A stretch of DNA of 64,000 nucleotides, from positions 620,001 to 684,000 of the forward strand of contig NZ_JABXGD010000001.1 of the NCBI RefSeq assembly GCF_022627955.1, in the 5' to 3' direction. This document shows, piece by piece, positions 19,930 through 28,510 of this stretch. The stretch comes from Microbacterium sp. C5A9. GTDB taxonomy: Bacteria; Actinomycetota; Actinomycetes; Actinomycetales; Microbacteriaceae. The position numbers and the translations under genes were made by a program. How positions within the stretch are numbered: position 1 is the first letter of the stretch; every line of letters begins with the position of its first letter. The notes under the pieces were generated by a model. The model made no database searches. It was not told where the DNA came from and saw only the letters and a list, made by a program, of their open reading frames with translations.

Positions 19930-21294
19930 TCAGACGGCCCGTGCCCGTACCGCCCGTGGCGAGAAGAGCGCCTCTGCGCCCCCGAGCTCCAGATCGGAGA
20001 TCCTGACTGCGGCGTCCGAGGCGAGCGACCGGTTGCCGGCGAGACCGACCGCAACACTGCGGATGCCGTCGGTCCAGTCGGCCGTGCGACCCAGCGGGTC
20101 GGCGAGACCGCCTCGAAACACATCGTGCAGCAGCATGTCGTCGCCACCGCCGTGACCGCCGGCGCTCCCGTCGATCTCGACCACGCGCGCGCGTCCGAAG
20201 TGCGGCTGGACGACCAGACGCTCGCCGACGGGGCGCGAGGGGTCGTCGGAGACCAGATCGGGTCGAGCGCTGGGATCGACGATGGTCCTGCCGGCCTCGT
20301 CGACGGTCACCGACCCGCGCTCCACGACGTTCAGCTCGGCACGACCGCGTGTCCCGTTGACCGACACCGTGTAGCCCTCCCACGGGGAGTGGGCATTGAG
20401 TGAGTACGACATGGTGCTGCCACGGGCGTAGTCGACGACGAGCGACAGGTTGTCCTCGATGGTGATGCCCTCGTCGAAGACGTCGCGATCGCGGAGGTAG
20501 CCGTCGAAGTGCTCCTGGTCGAGGTACAGGCCTCGCCATACGGGATCGGTGCGCAGGTCCAGGCTGAAGGGATCGTGCAGGGTCGAGTCGGTGGTCCCTC
20601 GCTCGGGTCTGGGTCCCACATCGCGACGGCGGGCGTTCTCCGCGCCGTAGAAGCGCAGGCCTCCTGCGGCGAACACGCGCGCCGGAGTGTCTTCCAACCA
20701 CCAGTTGACCAGGTCGAAGTGATGGCTCGCCTTGTGGATCAGCAGCCCTCCGGATCGCGACTTGTCGCGATGCCAGCGACGGAAGTAGTCGGCACCGTGC
20801 GCGGTGTCCAGCACCCATTCGAAGTGAACGCTCGTGACGTCCCCGATCTCGCCGGACGCGAGGACCCTCTTCAGAGCGGTGTTGCGAGGTGAGTACCGGT
20901 AGTTGAAGGTGAGGATGACCTCCCGGCCGGTGCGCTCGACGGCGTCGGCGATCCGGCGGACGCCCTCTTCATCGATCGTCAACGGCTTCTCGGTGATCGC
21001 ATCCGCACCCGCTTCGAGAGTGCGCACGATGTGGTCGGCGTGCGTGTGATCGGGGGAGGTGATGATGACGCGGTCGACGCGGTGACGTGCGATCGCGTCG
21101 CCCAGATCCTCCGGGGCGAACCGTGCGGGTGCGCCGAGCCCCGGATGGCGGGCGAGCGACCACTCCCGGCGTCCGGTGTTGGTGTCGGCCGCCGCCACCA
21201 GTTCGGCATGTTCGGCGTGGGCGCCGGCGATCGCCTCGAGGTACATCTGCGCGCGTGAGCCGGTTCCCACGATGGCGTAGCGGGTTCGTGTCAT
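19930..21294 (-). CDS. Gfo/Idh/MocA family oxidoreductase
   Basis: 454 residues. The N-terminal Rossmann fold shows YAIVGTGSRAQMYLEAI and ITSPDHTHADH, then the family motif ITEKPLTID (Glu-Lys-Pro). The C-terminal half is the larger dehydrogenase-type beta domain with RRWHRDKSRSGGLLIHKASHH-like substrate residues (His/Lys). It likely oxidises or reduces a sugar derivative with NAD(P). It lies 16 bases downstream of the ABC permease genes, in the same direction, and is therefore probably the enzyme that processes the imported sugar. The specific substrate is unknown. Confidence 0.82.
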   Translation of the reverse strand: MTRTRYAIVGTGSRAQMYLEAIAGAHAEHAELVAAADTNTGRREWSLARHPGLGAPARFAPEDLGDAIARHRVDRVIITSPDHTHADHIVRTLEAGADAITEKPLTIDEEGVRRIADAVERTGREVILTFNYRYSPRNTALKRVLASGEIGDVTSVHFEWVLDTAHGADYFRRWHRDKSRSGGLLIHKASHHFDLVNWWLEDTPARVFAAGGLRFYGAENARRRDVGPRPERGTTDSTLHDPFSLDLRTDPVWRGLYLDQEHFDGYLRDRDVFDEGITIEDNLSLVVDYARGSTMSYSLNAHSPWEGYTVSVNGTRGRAELNVVERGSVTVDEAGRTIVDPSARPDLVSDDPSRPVGERLVVQPHFGRARVVEIDGSAGGHGGGDDMLLHDVFRGGLADPLGRTADWTDGIRSVAVGLAGNRSLASDAAVRISDLELGGAEALFSPRAVRARAV

Positions 21295-21310
21295 GGTGTC
21301 GTCCTTCCGA

Positions 21311-22222
21311 CTACTTGATGCCGCTGGTCGCAGACCCCTTGATGAGGAACCTTTGACCGAACAGGAAGATGAGGAACAGCGGGACGAGCGAGACGACGCT
21401 CATCGCGAACATCGAGCCGTAGTCCGAGCTGGATTGCGCATCGAGGAAGCCCTTCAGCGCCAAGGAGGCGGGGAACAGCTCCGGAAGGCGCACGTAGATG
21501 AGGGGCCCGAAGAAGTCGCCCCACGTCCAGATGAAAGTGAAGATCGCCGTGGTCGCCAGCGAGGGAACGATCATCGGCAGAGTGATCTGGAAGTAGCTGC
21601 GGAAATGCCCCGCACCGTCCATCCGGGCCGCTTCGAACAGCTCCTTGGGCAGGCCACGGATGAACTGGACCATCAGGAAGATGAAGAACGCCTCCGTCGC
21701 GAGGAACTTCGGCGCGATCAGCGGGAGGAATGTGTTCAGCCAACCCAGCTCCTTGTAGATCAGGAACTGGGGGACCAGCAGGACCTGAAACGGCAGCATG
21801 ATCGATCCCAGCATCAGGACGAACGCCAGCGTGCGGCCGCGGAACTTCAGACGAGCGAAGGCGTAGGCGGCCATCGAACAGGACAGCAGGTTGCCGACGA
21901 TCGCTCCCAGGGCGATGACGGAGGAGTTGAACAGGAACACACCGAACGGCGCCTGCAGGTCGTTCCACCCGTTGACGTAGTTGTCGAGCGTGAGATCGGT
22001 CGTGAACACGCTGAGGTCGCGGAAGATCTGATCGTTCGGCTTGAGGCTCGACACGACGAGCCAGATCAGGGGGTAGATCATCAACAGGGAGGCCGCCGAC
22101 AGTGCGAGGTGCTTGCCGATCGACCGCGCACGCTGCAAGAGGGGTGTGCGGGCGCCCGCGATGCGCCGACCCCTCAGGTCGGTGCGCCCCGGGCGGAGCA
22201 GAGTCTCGGTCTCAGTCGTCAT
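21311..22222 (-). CDS. Sugar ABC transporter permease, MalG type
   Basis: 303 residues with six membrane helices starting near residue 40. The cytoplasmic EAA loop EAARMDGAGHFRSYFQITLP contacts the ATPase. LPFQVLLVPQFLIYKELGWLNT is a typical CUT1 family stretch. Its start overlaps the upstream permease gene by 11 bases. No ATPase gene is present here; CUT1 systems often share a distant MsiK-type ATPase. Confidence 0.92.
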   Translation of the reverse strand: MTTETETLLRPGRTDLRGRRIAGARTPLLQRARSIGKHLALSAASLLMIYPLIWLVVSSLKPNDQIFRDLSVFTTDLTLDNYVNGWNDLQAPFGVFLFNSSVIALGAIVGNLLSCSMAAYAFARLKFRGRTLAFVLMLGSIMLPFQVLLVPQFLIYKELGWLNTFLPLIAPKFLATEAFFIFLMVQFIRGLPKELFEAARMDGAGHFRSYFQITLPMIVPSLATTAIFTFIWTWGDFFGPLIYVRLPELFPASLALKGFLDAQSSSDYGSMFAMSVVSLVPLFLIFLFGQRFLIKGSATSGIK

Positions 22223-23153
22223 AGAACACCCAATACTTCGAAAGCCAGAAGTTGAACGCAGTGAAGGCGGCGATCACCAGCAGCAGGAACCAGGACATCG
22301 CCGAGGCGTACCCCATGTCGAGCTCGGTGAACGCCTCCTTGTAGAGCAGGAGCGTGAAGAACATGGTCGAATCGCTCGGTCCGCCTGTGCCTCCGGAGAC
22401 CACGTAGGCCTGGGTGAAGGACTGGAAGGCGAAGATGATCTGCAGCACCAGATTGAAGAAGATGACCGGTGTGAGCAGCGGGAACGTGATCGAGAAGAAC
22501 TGACGGACGCGCCCGGCGCCGTCCATCGACGCCGCCTCGTAGTACATCTCCGGTATCTGTCGCAGACCCGCCAGGAAGATCACCATGGGCGATCCGAAGG
22601 TCCAGATGTGCAGGACGATCAGGGTTCCCAACGCGAAGTCCGGGTGGCCGATCCATCCTGGACCGTCGATCCCGAACCAGGCGAGGAAGCCGTTGACGAT
22701 GCCGTCCTTGCCGAAGACTTGACGCCACAGGATCGCCACGGCGACCGAGCCGCCGAGAAGGGAGGGGAGGTAGAAGATCGATCGGTAGAACGACAGCCCG
22801 CGCATCCCCTTGTCCAGGAGGATCGCAAGCCCCAGTGCGAGCGCGAGCTGCAGCGGCACTCCGACGAACACGTAGATCAGCGTCACGCGGAACGAGTTCC
22901 AGAAACGCGCATCCGAGAACATCTCGACGATGTTGTCGAACCCCGACCAGACCGGCGGTCGCAGCAGGTTGTAGTCCGTAAAGGAGAGATACAGCGATGC
23001 GATGATCGGACCGATGGTGAGACCCAGCAGGCCGATCAGCCAGGGTAGGAGAAAGACCAGCGCCGCCTTGTTGTCGGGGAATCTCTCTTTGACCCGTATC
23101 GCCGGACCGCGCCGGGAGCGGGCGATCGTGCGTAGTTCGCCGAGACTGCTCAC
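22212..23153 (-). CDS. Sugar ABC transporter permease, MalF type
   Basis: 313 residues, six membrane helices, EAA loop EAASMDGAGRVRQFFSITFP. The GTG at 23153 has a perfect AAGGAGGT ribosome site 5 bases upstream. It is the first gene of the - strand operon permease-permease-oxidoreductase and is divergent from the binding-protein gene. A LacI-type operator lies just downstream of its promoter. Confidence 0.92.
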   Translation of the reverse strand: MSSLGELRTIARSRRGPAIRVKERFPDNKAALVFLLPWLIGLLGLTIGPIIASLYLSFTDYNLLRPPVWSGFDNIVEMFSDARFWNSFRVTLIYVFVGVPLQLALALGLAILLDKGMRGLSFYRSIFYLPSLLGGSVAVAILWRQVFGKDGIVNGFLAWFGIDGPGWIGHPDFALGTLIVLHIWTFGSPMVIFLAGLRQIPEMYYEAASMDGAGRVRQFFSITFPLLTPVIFFNLVLQIIFAFQSFTQAYVVSGGTGGPSDSTMFFTLLLYKEAFTELDMGYASAMSWFLLLVIAAFTAFNFWLSKYWVFYDD

Positions 23154-23183
23154 GTGACCTCCTTGTCATGTCTCTGATCCGAT

Positions 23184-23199
23184 GAGAAATCGGTTTCAC
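23184..23199 (-). promoter_or_regulatory. LacI-type operator, copy 1 (permease operon)
   Basis: GAGAAATCGGTTTCAC, one mismatch from the perfect palindrome seen at copy 2. It lies just downstream of the predicted start for the permease operon, so bound repressor would block initiation or early elongation. Confidence 0.8.
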
Positions 23200-23210
23200 G
23201 AATTCTCCGA

Positions 23211-23239
23211 TTATTGACGCGACTGTGACGATCCGTCAA
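23211..23239 (-). promoter_or_regulatory. Promoter of the permease operon
   Basis: On the - strand TTGACG (23239-23234) and CAATAA (23216-23211) are spaced by 17 bases, a good sigma-70 match. The expected start near 23204 is immediately before operator copy 1. Confidence 0.6.
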
Positions 23240-23300
23240 GTCGAACCCGCCCGAGGAATTCGGGGAGATCGTGAATTCGTTGCCTGTGACGCGAAATGCG

Positions 23301-23329
23301 TTGACAGGAGAATCCCGTCGATGTTAGCT
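23301..23329 (+). promoter_or_regulatory. Promoter of the sugar-binding protein gene
   Basis: TTGACA (23301-23306), a consensus -35, and TTAGCT (23324-23329) are 17 bases apart. The expected start near 23336 coincides with the first base of operator copy 2. Confidence 0.65.
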
Positions 23330-23335
23330 TCTTTC

Positions 23336-23351
23336 GAGAAATCGGTTTCTC
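23336..23351 (+). promoter_or_regulatory. LacI-type operator, copy 2 (binding protein gene)
   Basis: GAGAAATCGGTTTCTC, a 16-base dyad with mismatch only at the central pair flanks. Overlap with the transcription start predicts direct repression. Confidence 0.82.
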
Positions 23352-23425
23352 CTGACTCATCGTCTGAGCGGACCGAATGCCCTGACATCCCGGCCGCCCA
23401 GGCGGCCTCAACTGAAAGAGGCGCA

Positions 23426-24739
23426 ATGACGCGTATCATCCGTGCCCATGCGGTCATCGGCTCCGCCGTCGCCGCGACCCTTCTGCTCGCGAGTTGCTCA
23501 GGCGGCACAGCAGACGGGGGATCCGTCGATGACTCCGGCGAAAAGATCGAACTCGAGATGTCCTGGTGGGGGGACGACAGCCGCGCCGCGCTGTTCGGGG
23601 AGGTCATCGACCTGTTCGAGGCCGAGCACCCGAACATCACGGTCGTGCAGACGCCCGTGGGTGCGCCGGACGATCTGTTCAACCGCCTGGCGACCGACTT
23701 CGCGGGCGGAGGCGACACCGCTCCCGATGTGTTCGCCCTCGGTGGGGCCAAGCCGCAGGAGTATGGAGAACTCGGCGCCCTCCTGGATCTGTCCACCGTC
23801 GAGGAGCAGCTCGACTACAGCCAATACCCGGACTTCTCCCTCACCAACGCGACCGTCGACGATGCGCTGTACGGGCTGCCGACGGGCGGCAACGCGACTG
23901 CCGCGTTCGTGAATCTCGACGTGTTCGCCCAGGCCGGTGTCGAGCCGCCGAGCGAGGGCTGGACCTGGGGCGATCTGATCGACGCGGCCGGTGAGATCGG
24001 CAGCGCCGGCCTGACCAACGCGGCGGGACAGCCGATCTACGGCATCGACCTGCGCATCGGAGACGTCATCGGAACGTACTCCGGTCAGGTCAGCGAGCTG
24101 GGGATGTACGACTGGGACGGCCAGCTGGGCGTCACCGCCGAGGACATCGCGGGCTGGTATGAGATCGAGCAGGAGCTTTCGGACGGCGGCGGCCTGCCGG
24201 ACCCATCTGTCGTCACCGCGAACTGGCAGCTGCCGCCGGACCAGCAGCCGTTCACCCTCGGGCAGGCCGCGATCACCTTCGGGTACAGCAACCTCATGAG
24301 CGTGTATGCCACGGCAGGTGAGAACGTGCAGATGATGCTGCCGCCGTCGTCGACGAAGACCTCGGGCGTCGCGCTGCTTCCCTCGGCATTCTGGGCGATC
24401 AATGCGGCGACCGATCACCCGCAGGCGGCAGCGCTGCTGGTGGATTGGTTCTTGAACGAGCCCGCCGCTGCAGAGCTCATCCTCGACTCCCGCGGTGTGC
24501 CGTTCAACCCCGCGACCCTCGAGGTCGTGTCCCCCCTGCTCAGCGCGCCCGGCCAGATCGCCGCGGACTATGTCGACGTCGTGCTCGACGAGGGTGTCGT
24601 CGCCCCGCCCCAGCCCGCCGGTGGATCGATCATGAACGAGCTGTCCCAGCGCATGGAGTCCGATGTGCTGTTCGGTCGATCGACGCCGGACGAAGCCGGG
24701 AAGAAGTGGGTCGACGAACTGGGCGCAGCCCTGAAGTGA
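23426..24739 (+). CDS. Sugar ABC transporter substrate-binding lipoprotein
   Basis: 437 residues. The N terminus is a lipoprotein signal: MTRIIR, a hydrophobic stretch and the lipobox LLASC with Cys24. The mature part is a CUT1-type solute-binding fold (SWWGDDSRAALFGEVID, ALYGLPTGGNATAAFVN, late ALLVDWFLNEPAA). It captures an oligosaccharide outside the membrane for the two divergent permeases. The frame is open upstream, but only the ATG at 23426 gives a proper signal peptide and has AAAGAGG before it. It is followed by a strong hairpin and a glycosidase gene. Confidence 0.93.
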   Translation: MTRIIRAHAVIGSAVAATLLLASCSGGTADGGSVDDSGEKIELEMSWWGDDSRAALFGEVIDLFEAEHPNITVVQTPVGAPDDLFNRLATDFAGGGDTAPDVFALGGAKPQEYGELGALLDLSTVEEQLDYSQYPDFSLTNATVDDALYGLPTGGNATAAFVNLDVFAQAGVEPPSEGWTWGDLIDAAGEIGSAGLTNAAGQPIYGIDLRIGDVIGTYSGQVSELGMYDWDGQLGVTAEDIAGWYEIEQELSDGGGLPDPSVVTANWQLPPDQQPFTLGQAAITFGYSNLMSVYATAGENVQMMLPPSSTKTSGVALLPSAFWAINAATDHPQAAALLVDWFLNEPAAAELILDSRGVPFNPATLEVVSPLLSAPGQIAADYVDVVLDEGVVAPPQPAGGSIMNELSQRMESDVLFGRSTPDEAGKKWVDELGAALK

Positions 24740-24744
24740 AAGAT

Positions 24745-24777
24745 TCGGCGGTGGGGCGCGCTGCGCCCCACCGCCGA
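24745..24777 (+). terminator. Strong 15-pair hairpin between binding-protein and glycosidase genes
   Basis: TCGGCGGTGGGGCGC pairs perfectly with GCGCCCCACCGCCGA around a 3-base loop. It starts 6 bases after the stop codon. No T-run follows and the next ribosome site begins 7 bases later, so it may be a partial terminator or an mRNA stabiliser that keeps binding-protein levels above those of the glycosidase. Confidence 0.7.
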
Positions 24778-24795
24778 TCTCCCGAGGAGAGCATC

Positions 24796-26445
24796 ATGAG
24801 CGACGCACACCGTGCGGACATCAGGCGCCGGCTGCGAAGTGCGCATCCTGCGCGCGACGCCGGCATCGACGGGACACCGTTGGGCGCGGCCCTCGATGGG
24901 TCGGGAGTACGTTTCGCCGCCTCGTCGGGACCGCTCGAGCGGCGCTGGCTCGAAGCGCTCGGCCAGCTTTCGCGCTGCATCCGTCCGCTCCTCGACGGCG
25001 TGCCGGTGCTCAACGAGGGCGGTGTGTATCGCGGATGCTGGATCGAGAGCACAGGAACGATCAACACCGAGGTGCTCGGTCGGTTCGCCCCCGACATCGC
25101 TCGCGACACCCTGCGGCAGTTCGCCGTGCATCAGCGGGCGGACGGGATGATCCCGTACAAGGTGACCGACGCGGGACCCGGGTTCAGTCAGATCCAGATC
25201 GTCACCCCGCTCGCGCGCGTGGTGTGGCGTCACTGGCTGTCGACCGGGGATCGCGATCTCCTGCGGACGATGTACGCGGCGATGGTGCGGTACGACGCGT
25301 GGCTGGCCCGATATCGCGACACCCGCGGCACAGGCGGAGTGGAGGCGTTCTGTGCGTTCGACACGGGACACGACCTGTCGCCCCGGTTCTGGTTCGCCCC
25401 GGACCGTGCTCTGCACGGCGATGCCCGCGAGTGCGATCCGCTGATGCCGGGGGTGCCCTTCATCGCGCCTGACCTCACCGCGAACGTCGCGTGCCAGCGC
25501 TCGTACCTCGCACTCATCGCTGCCGAGCTGGGGGACGACATCGAGGCCGAGCGCTGGCGGGTCGCCGCCGAGACGTCGCTCCGGGCGCTGCACGAGCACT
25601 GCTTCGACGAGGAAGACGGCTTCTACTACGACAACGATCGCGCCGGGCGGCACGTGCGCATCGAGAGCGATGTTCTGGCGCGCGTGCTCGCCTGCGAGGT
25701 GGGCGACGCGGAGTTCTTCATCCGCAGCCTGCGCCGTTACCTCATGAACACACGCAAGTTCCTCGCTCACTACGGCTTCACCTCCCTCGCGATGGACGAC
25801 CCGCGCTTCGACCACGACGCGGGACGCAACAGCTGGGGCGGGCCGGTGAACTTCCTCGCCCTGCTCCGTGCGCCGGAGGCCTTCGAGCGCCACGGACACG
25901 TCGCCGAGCTCAGTCTCACAGCATCCGCGGTGTTGTCCGCGATCGCCGTCGCACCGCGCTTTCCGCAGTGCCTCGATCCCTGGTCGGGCACGGCCGGTTA
26001 TACCGAGGAATACGCGCCGTCCATCCTCTGGTTCCTCGATGCGATCGAACGGCACAGCGGGATACTCGTGCGTCCGGACGGGGGGATCTGGTTCTCGGGA
26101 CTCGCACCGACCCGGCTCGAGCACGGTGCGGCTGCTGATGCCGTCGGCTACCGCCGCGCGGTCGACGGGCAGGCGTGGGAGCTGGTCGCGGACGATGAGA
26201 TCGTCGAGGTGCACCGGAACGACATGTTCGCGTTCTCGTTCCCCCGGGGCTGGCGCGTGGAGACGGATCGAGCGGGCGCGCCCACCGCTGTCGTGGGACT
26301 CGCCGCCGGCGCCGTCGAGGGCGAGCTCACGCTTCCCGGAGGAGGGACCCGGCTGACAGCGACGCCGAACGAGCGCATCGCTCGGCGCGACGGTGCTGTC
26401 GACGAGCGCACCGCGGTCGAGTTCGTGGGCCCGGTCTTCGACTGA
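24796..26445 (+). CDS. (alpha/alpha)6-barrel glycoside hydrolase (MGH1/GH63-like)
   Basis: 549 residues. GCWIESTGTINTEVLGRF, AFDTGHDLSPRF, DDGFYYDNDR-like EEDGFYYDND, RNSWGGPVNFLALL and GTAGYTEEYAPSILWFLDAIE fit the six-hairpin glycosidase clan that includes GH63 and mannosylglycerate-hydrolase-like enzymes. No signal peptide, so it acts on imported sugar in the cytoplasm. GAGGAGA lies 5 bases before the ATG. The position behind the binding protein, and opposite GH43, supports a role in one oligosaccharide pathway. Sugar specificity is not known. Confidence 0.75.
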   Translation: MSDAHRADIRRRLRSAHPARDAGIDGTPLGAALDGSGVRFAASSGPLERRWLEALGQLSRCIRPLLDGVPVLNEGGVYRGCWIESTGTINTEVLGRFAPDIARDTLRQFAVHQRADGMIPYKVTDAGPGFSQIQIVTPLARVVWRHWLSTGDRDLLRTMYAAMVRYDAWLARYRDTRGTGGVEAFCAFDTGHDLSPRFWFAPDRALHGDARECDPLMPGVPFIAPDLTANVACQRSYLALIAAELGDDIEAERWRVAAETSLRALHEHCFDEEDGFYYDNDRAGRHVRIESDVLARVLACEVGDAEFFIRSLRRYLMNTRKFLAHYGFTSLAMDDPRFDHDAGRNSWGGPVNFLALLRAPEAFERHGHVAELSLTASAVLSAIAVAPRFPQCLDPWSGTAGYTEEYAPSILWFLDAIERHSGILVRPDGGIWFSGLAPTRLEHGAAADAVGYRRAVDGQAWELVADDEIVEVHRNDMFAFSFPRGWRVETDRAGAPTAVVGLAAGAVEGELTLPGGGTRLTATPNERIARRDGAVDERTAVEFVGPVFD

Positions 26446-26455
26446 GTCGCACTCT

Positions 26456-26484
26456 GCCGGAGGGTGCCGTGGTGCGCCTCCGGC
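26456..26484. terminator. Bidirectional terminator between convergent glycosidase genes
   Basis: GCCGGAGG pairs with CCTCCGGC around a 13-base loop in the 55-base gap between the two stops. No T-run on either side. Confidence 0.5.
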
Positions 26485-26500
26485 GGCGCACGTCCGCGCG

Positions 26501-27370
26501 TCACGCGCGCAGGCGCAAGCCCTTGTCGGTCTCCTCGAGAGGGAAGAACGCCGCGCGTTCCTCCGGAGTGCGGTTCGGGGTGTGCAGCGCGAGCAGCAGG
26601 TCGCCGTCGGCATCCGCGAAGATCATGCCGTGCCCGCCGTCGGCCGGCCAGATCGCGTGTTCGCTCTGGGACCAGGGGCCGATGATCGAGTGGGATGCGG
26701 AGGTCGCCACGCCCATCGCATAGCCGGAGTCCCCGAAGCTGGACCACAGCATCAGCAGCCGCCCGTCGCGGGTGCGGTGCAGCGAGGGGCCGTCGGTGAC
26801 GAACACCTGCGGGAATTCGGGCCGGGGGATCGAACGCGCCCACGGCGCCTCTGATGCTCGGAACAGCAATCGCGGCGCACCCACCGCGGTGCGCAGGTCG
26901 TCGGTGAGCCGCATGGCGTGCACCTCGCCATCGCCGACGTCTTTCCACTCGTGGCAGAAGACGAGGTAGGGGACGCCGTTCTCGATGTGCAGGGTGCCGT
27001 CCAGGCACTCCCACCCGCGCGGGGTCAGCGGTCCGTCGGACCATGGCTCGTAAGGGCCTTCGGGGCGATCGGCTCGCAGCACCTGGGTGCCCCGACGGTG
27101 CCCCTCTGCCGTGAAGGTCGCGAACATGTAGAAGCCCGAGTCATACCGGTGCACCTCCGGCGCCCAGTACTGCGTGCGAGACCAGAAGTCGCTCGGCGGA
27201 CGGAATGCCGGGAGCGGACCGTGCCATTCCTCGAGATCGTCGCTCCAGTAGGTGTCGAATCCGGTGGCGGGGCCGCTCCAGATGTTCACGTCGGTGCTGC
27301 CGAACAGCCAGTGGCGTCCCGCGTCGACCAGGACGAACGGGTCGCGAATCTGGATCTCGTCGAGTCTCAC
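26501..27370 (-). CDS. Glycoside hydrolase family 43 protein
   Basis: 289 residues, a five-bladed propeller enzyme. IRDPFVLVDAGRHWLFG near the N terminus carries the general-base Asp10; FWSRTQYWAPEVHRYDSGFY and GWECLDGTLHIENGVPYLVF hold further conserved acidic residues, and SILGPW-like SIIGPWSQSEHAIWPADGGHG is the usual late motif. GH43 enzymes act on arabinose- or xylose-containing glycans. No signal peptide is visible. The GTG start overlaps the LacI gene stop as GTGA, so repressor and enzyme share a transcript. Confidence 0.85.
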   Translation of the reverse strand: MRLDEIQIRDPFVLVDAGRHWLFGSTDVNIWSGPATGFDTYWSDDLEEWHGPLPAFRPPSDFWSRTQYWAPEVHRYDSGFYMFATFTAEGHRRGTQVLRADRPEGPYEPWSDGPLTPRGWECLDGTLHIENGVPYLVFCHEWKDVGDGEVHAMRLTDDLRTAVGAPRLLFRASEAPWARSIPRPEFPQVFVTDGPSLHRTRDGRLLMLWSSFGDSGYAMGVATSASHSIIGPWSQSEHAIWPADGGHGMIFADADGDLLLALHTPNRTPEERAAFFPLEETDKGLRLRA

Positions 27371-28386
27371 GACTCCGCACCGTCTTCCTGCCTCGGCGGT
27401 GCGGTCGACCCTCGGATCTCCAGCCTCGGCTGGAACACGACGTCGTGATCGGGAATGTCGCCGTCGATGAGTGCCCGCATGCGGTTCCAAGCCAGAGTGC
27501 CCAGGGACTCGTGCGGGACGGATGCCGTCGTCAGAGGCGGTGTCATGAAGCGAGCGAAGGGGATGTCGTCGAAGCCGGTCACCGAGATGTCGTCCGGCAC
27601 GCGGAGGCCCTGCTCCTGCAGTCCGTGGATCAGGCCGATGGCGACCAGGTCGTTGAAGGCGAGCACCGCTGTCGCGCCGCTGCGGGCCACGGCGGGCGCC
27701 GCCGCCAAGCCGTGCTCGCTGTTCGCCCCGCCGCGCACCCGGGTCAGGGACAGGTCCTTCGTCGAGCCCGTCACATCGCCGATCCCGCGGAGTCGGTTCT
27801 CGTTGGCCGGCCCGTCCGGGCCTTCGACGTAGGCCAGGTGCCGGTGCCCGAGGGAGTGCAGATGTCGTGCGAGCGCCTCGAGCCCGGCTCGGGAGTCGAC
27901 CGTCAGGGTGGGCGCGGAGGTGGAATGACTCGAGCGGTTCAGGAGTACCACGGGACCCAGCGCGTTGGTCGTCTCTCCGAGTGCCGCGTCGGGCATCCGC
28001 GGCGCGCACAGCACGAGAGCATCGCAGCGGCGGCGCACCTCAGCCGCCAGCAGCGGTTCGTCCTCGGGTGATTCGGCCGAATCGGCGACGAGCACGCGGT
28101 ACCCGTCGGCTGCGGCGGCCTTGCTGAGACTCGCCAGCACCGCCTGGAAGCTGGGGTTGGTGAGGTCGGGCACGAGGAACGCGATCGCCTTCGTCTGTCC
28201 GAGGGAGAAGCTGCGGGCGAGGTGATTGGGGGAGTAGTGCAGCTCCCGGGCTGCCGTCCGGACGCGCTCGGCCGTCTCGGGGTCGCCGAAGAACCGATCG
28301 TTCATGACGCGCGACACTGTGGCGGGCGAGACGCCCGCGGCCTGCGCCACCGCGCTGATCGTGGTCGCTCCGGAGCGTGGAGTCAT
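27367..28386 (-). CDS. LacI family transcriptional repressor
   Basis: 339 residues. The N-terminal helix-turn-helix and hinge are clear (TTISAVAQAAGVSPATVSRV, then NDRFFGDPETAERV). The rest is a periplasmic-binding-protein-like effector domain (AIAFLVPDLTNPSFQAVL, DDISVTGFDDIPFARFMTPPL). GGGAGGAG precedes the ATG. Its own upstream region and both divergent promoters of the sugar-uptake genes carry the same 16-base operator, so it is very likely the local repressor and autoregulates. Confidence 0.93.
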   Translation of the reverse strand: MTPRSGATTISAVAQAAGVSPATVSRVMNDRFFGDPETAERVRTAARELHYSPNHLARSFSLGQTKAIAFLVPDLTNPSFQAVLASLSKAAAADGYRVLVADSAESPEDEPLLAAEVRRRCDALVLCAPRMPDAALGETTNALGPVVLLNRSSHSTSAPTLTVDSRAGLEALARHLHSLGHRHLAYVEGPDGPANENRLRGIGDVTGSTKDLSLTRVRGGANSEHGLAAAPAVARSGATAVLAFNDLVAIGLIHGLQEQGLRVPDDISVTGFDDIPFARFMTPPLTTASVPHESLGTLAWNRMRALIDGDIPDHDVVFQPRLEIRGSTAPPRQEDGAES

Positions 28387-28400
28387 CGGGTTCTCCTCCC

Positions 28401-28421
28401 GAGCGGTGAGCGGTGAGCGGT
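28401..28421 (-). repeat. Three tandem copies of a 7-base unit in the LacI leader
   Basis: GAGCGGT occurs three times in a row, just upstream of the LacI ribosome site. Purpose unknown; it may simply be a slippage product. Confidence 0.6.
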
Positions 28422-28456
28422 GCGGCCGCTGGCTCGCGGCTCACGTCAGTGTATCG

Positions 28457-28472
28457 GTGAAACCGATTTCTC
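28457..28472 (-). promoter_or_regulatory. LacI-type operator, copy 3 (upstream of the LacI gene)
   Basis: GTGAAACCGATTTCTC is the exact reverse complement of operator copy 1. It lies 71 bases upstream of the LacI ATG, fitting autoregulation. Confidence 0.8.
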
Positions 28473-28510
28473 GCATCGTCTGACGGTCGATCCCATCGTC
28501 GAGCGACTTC

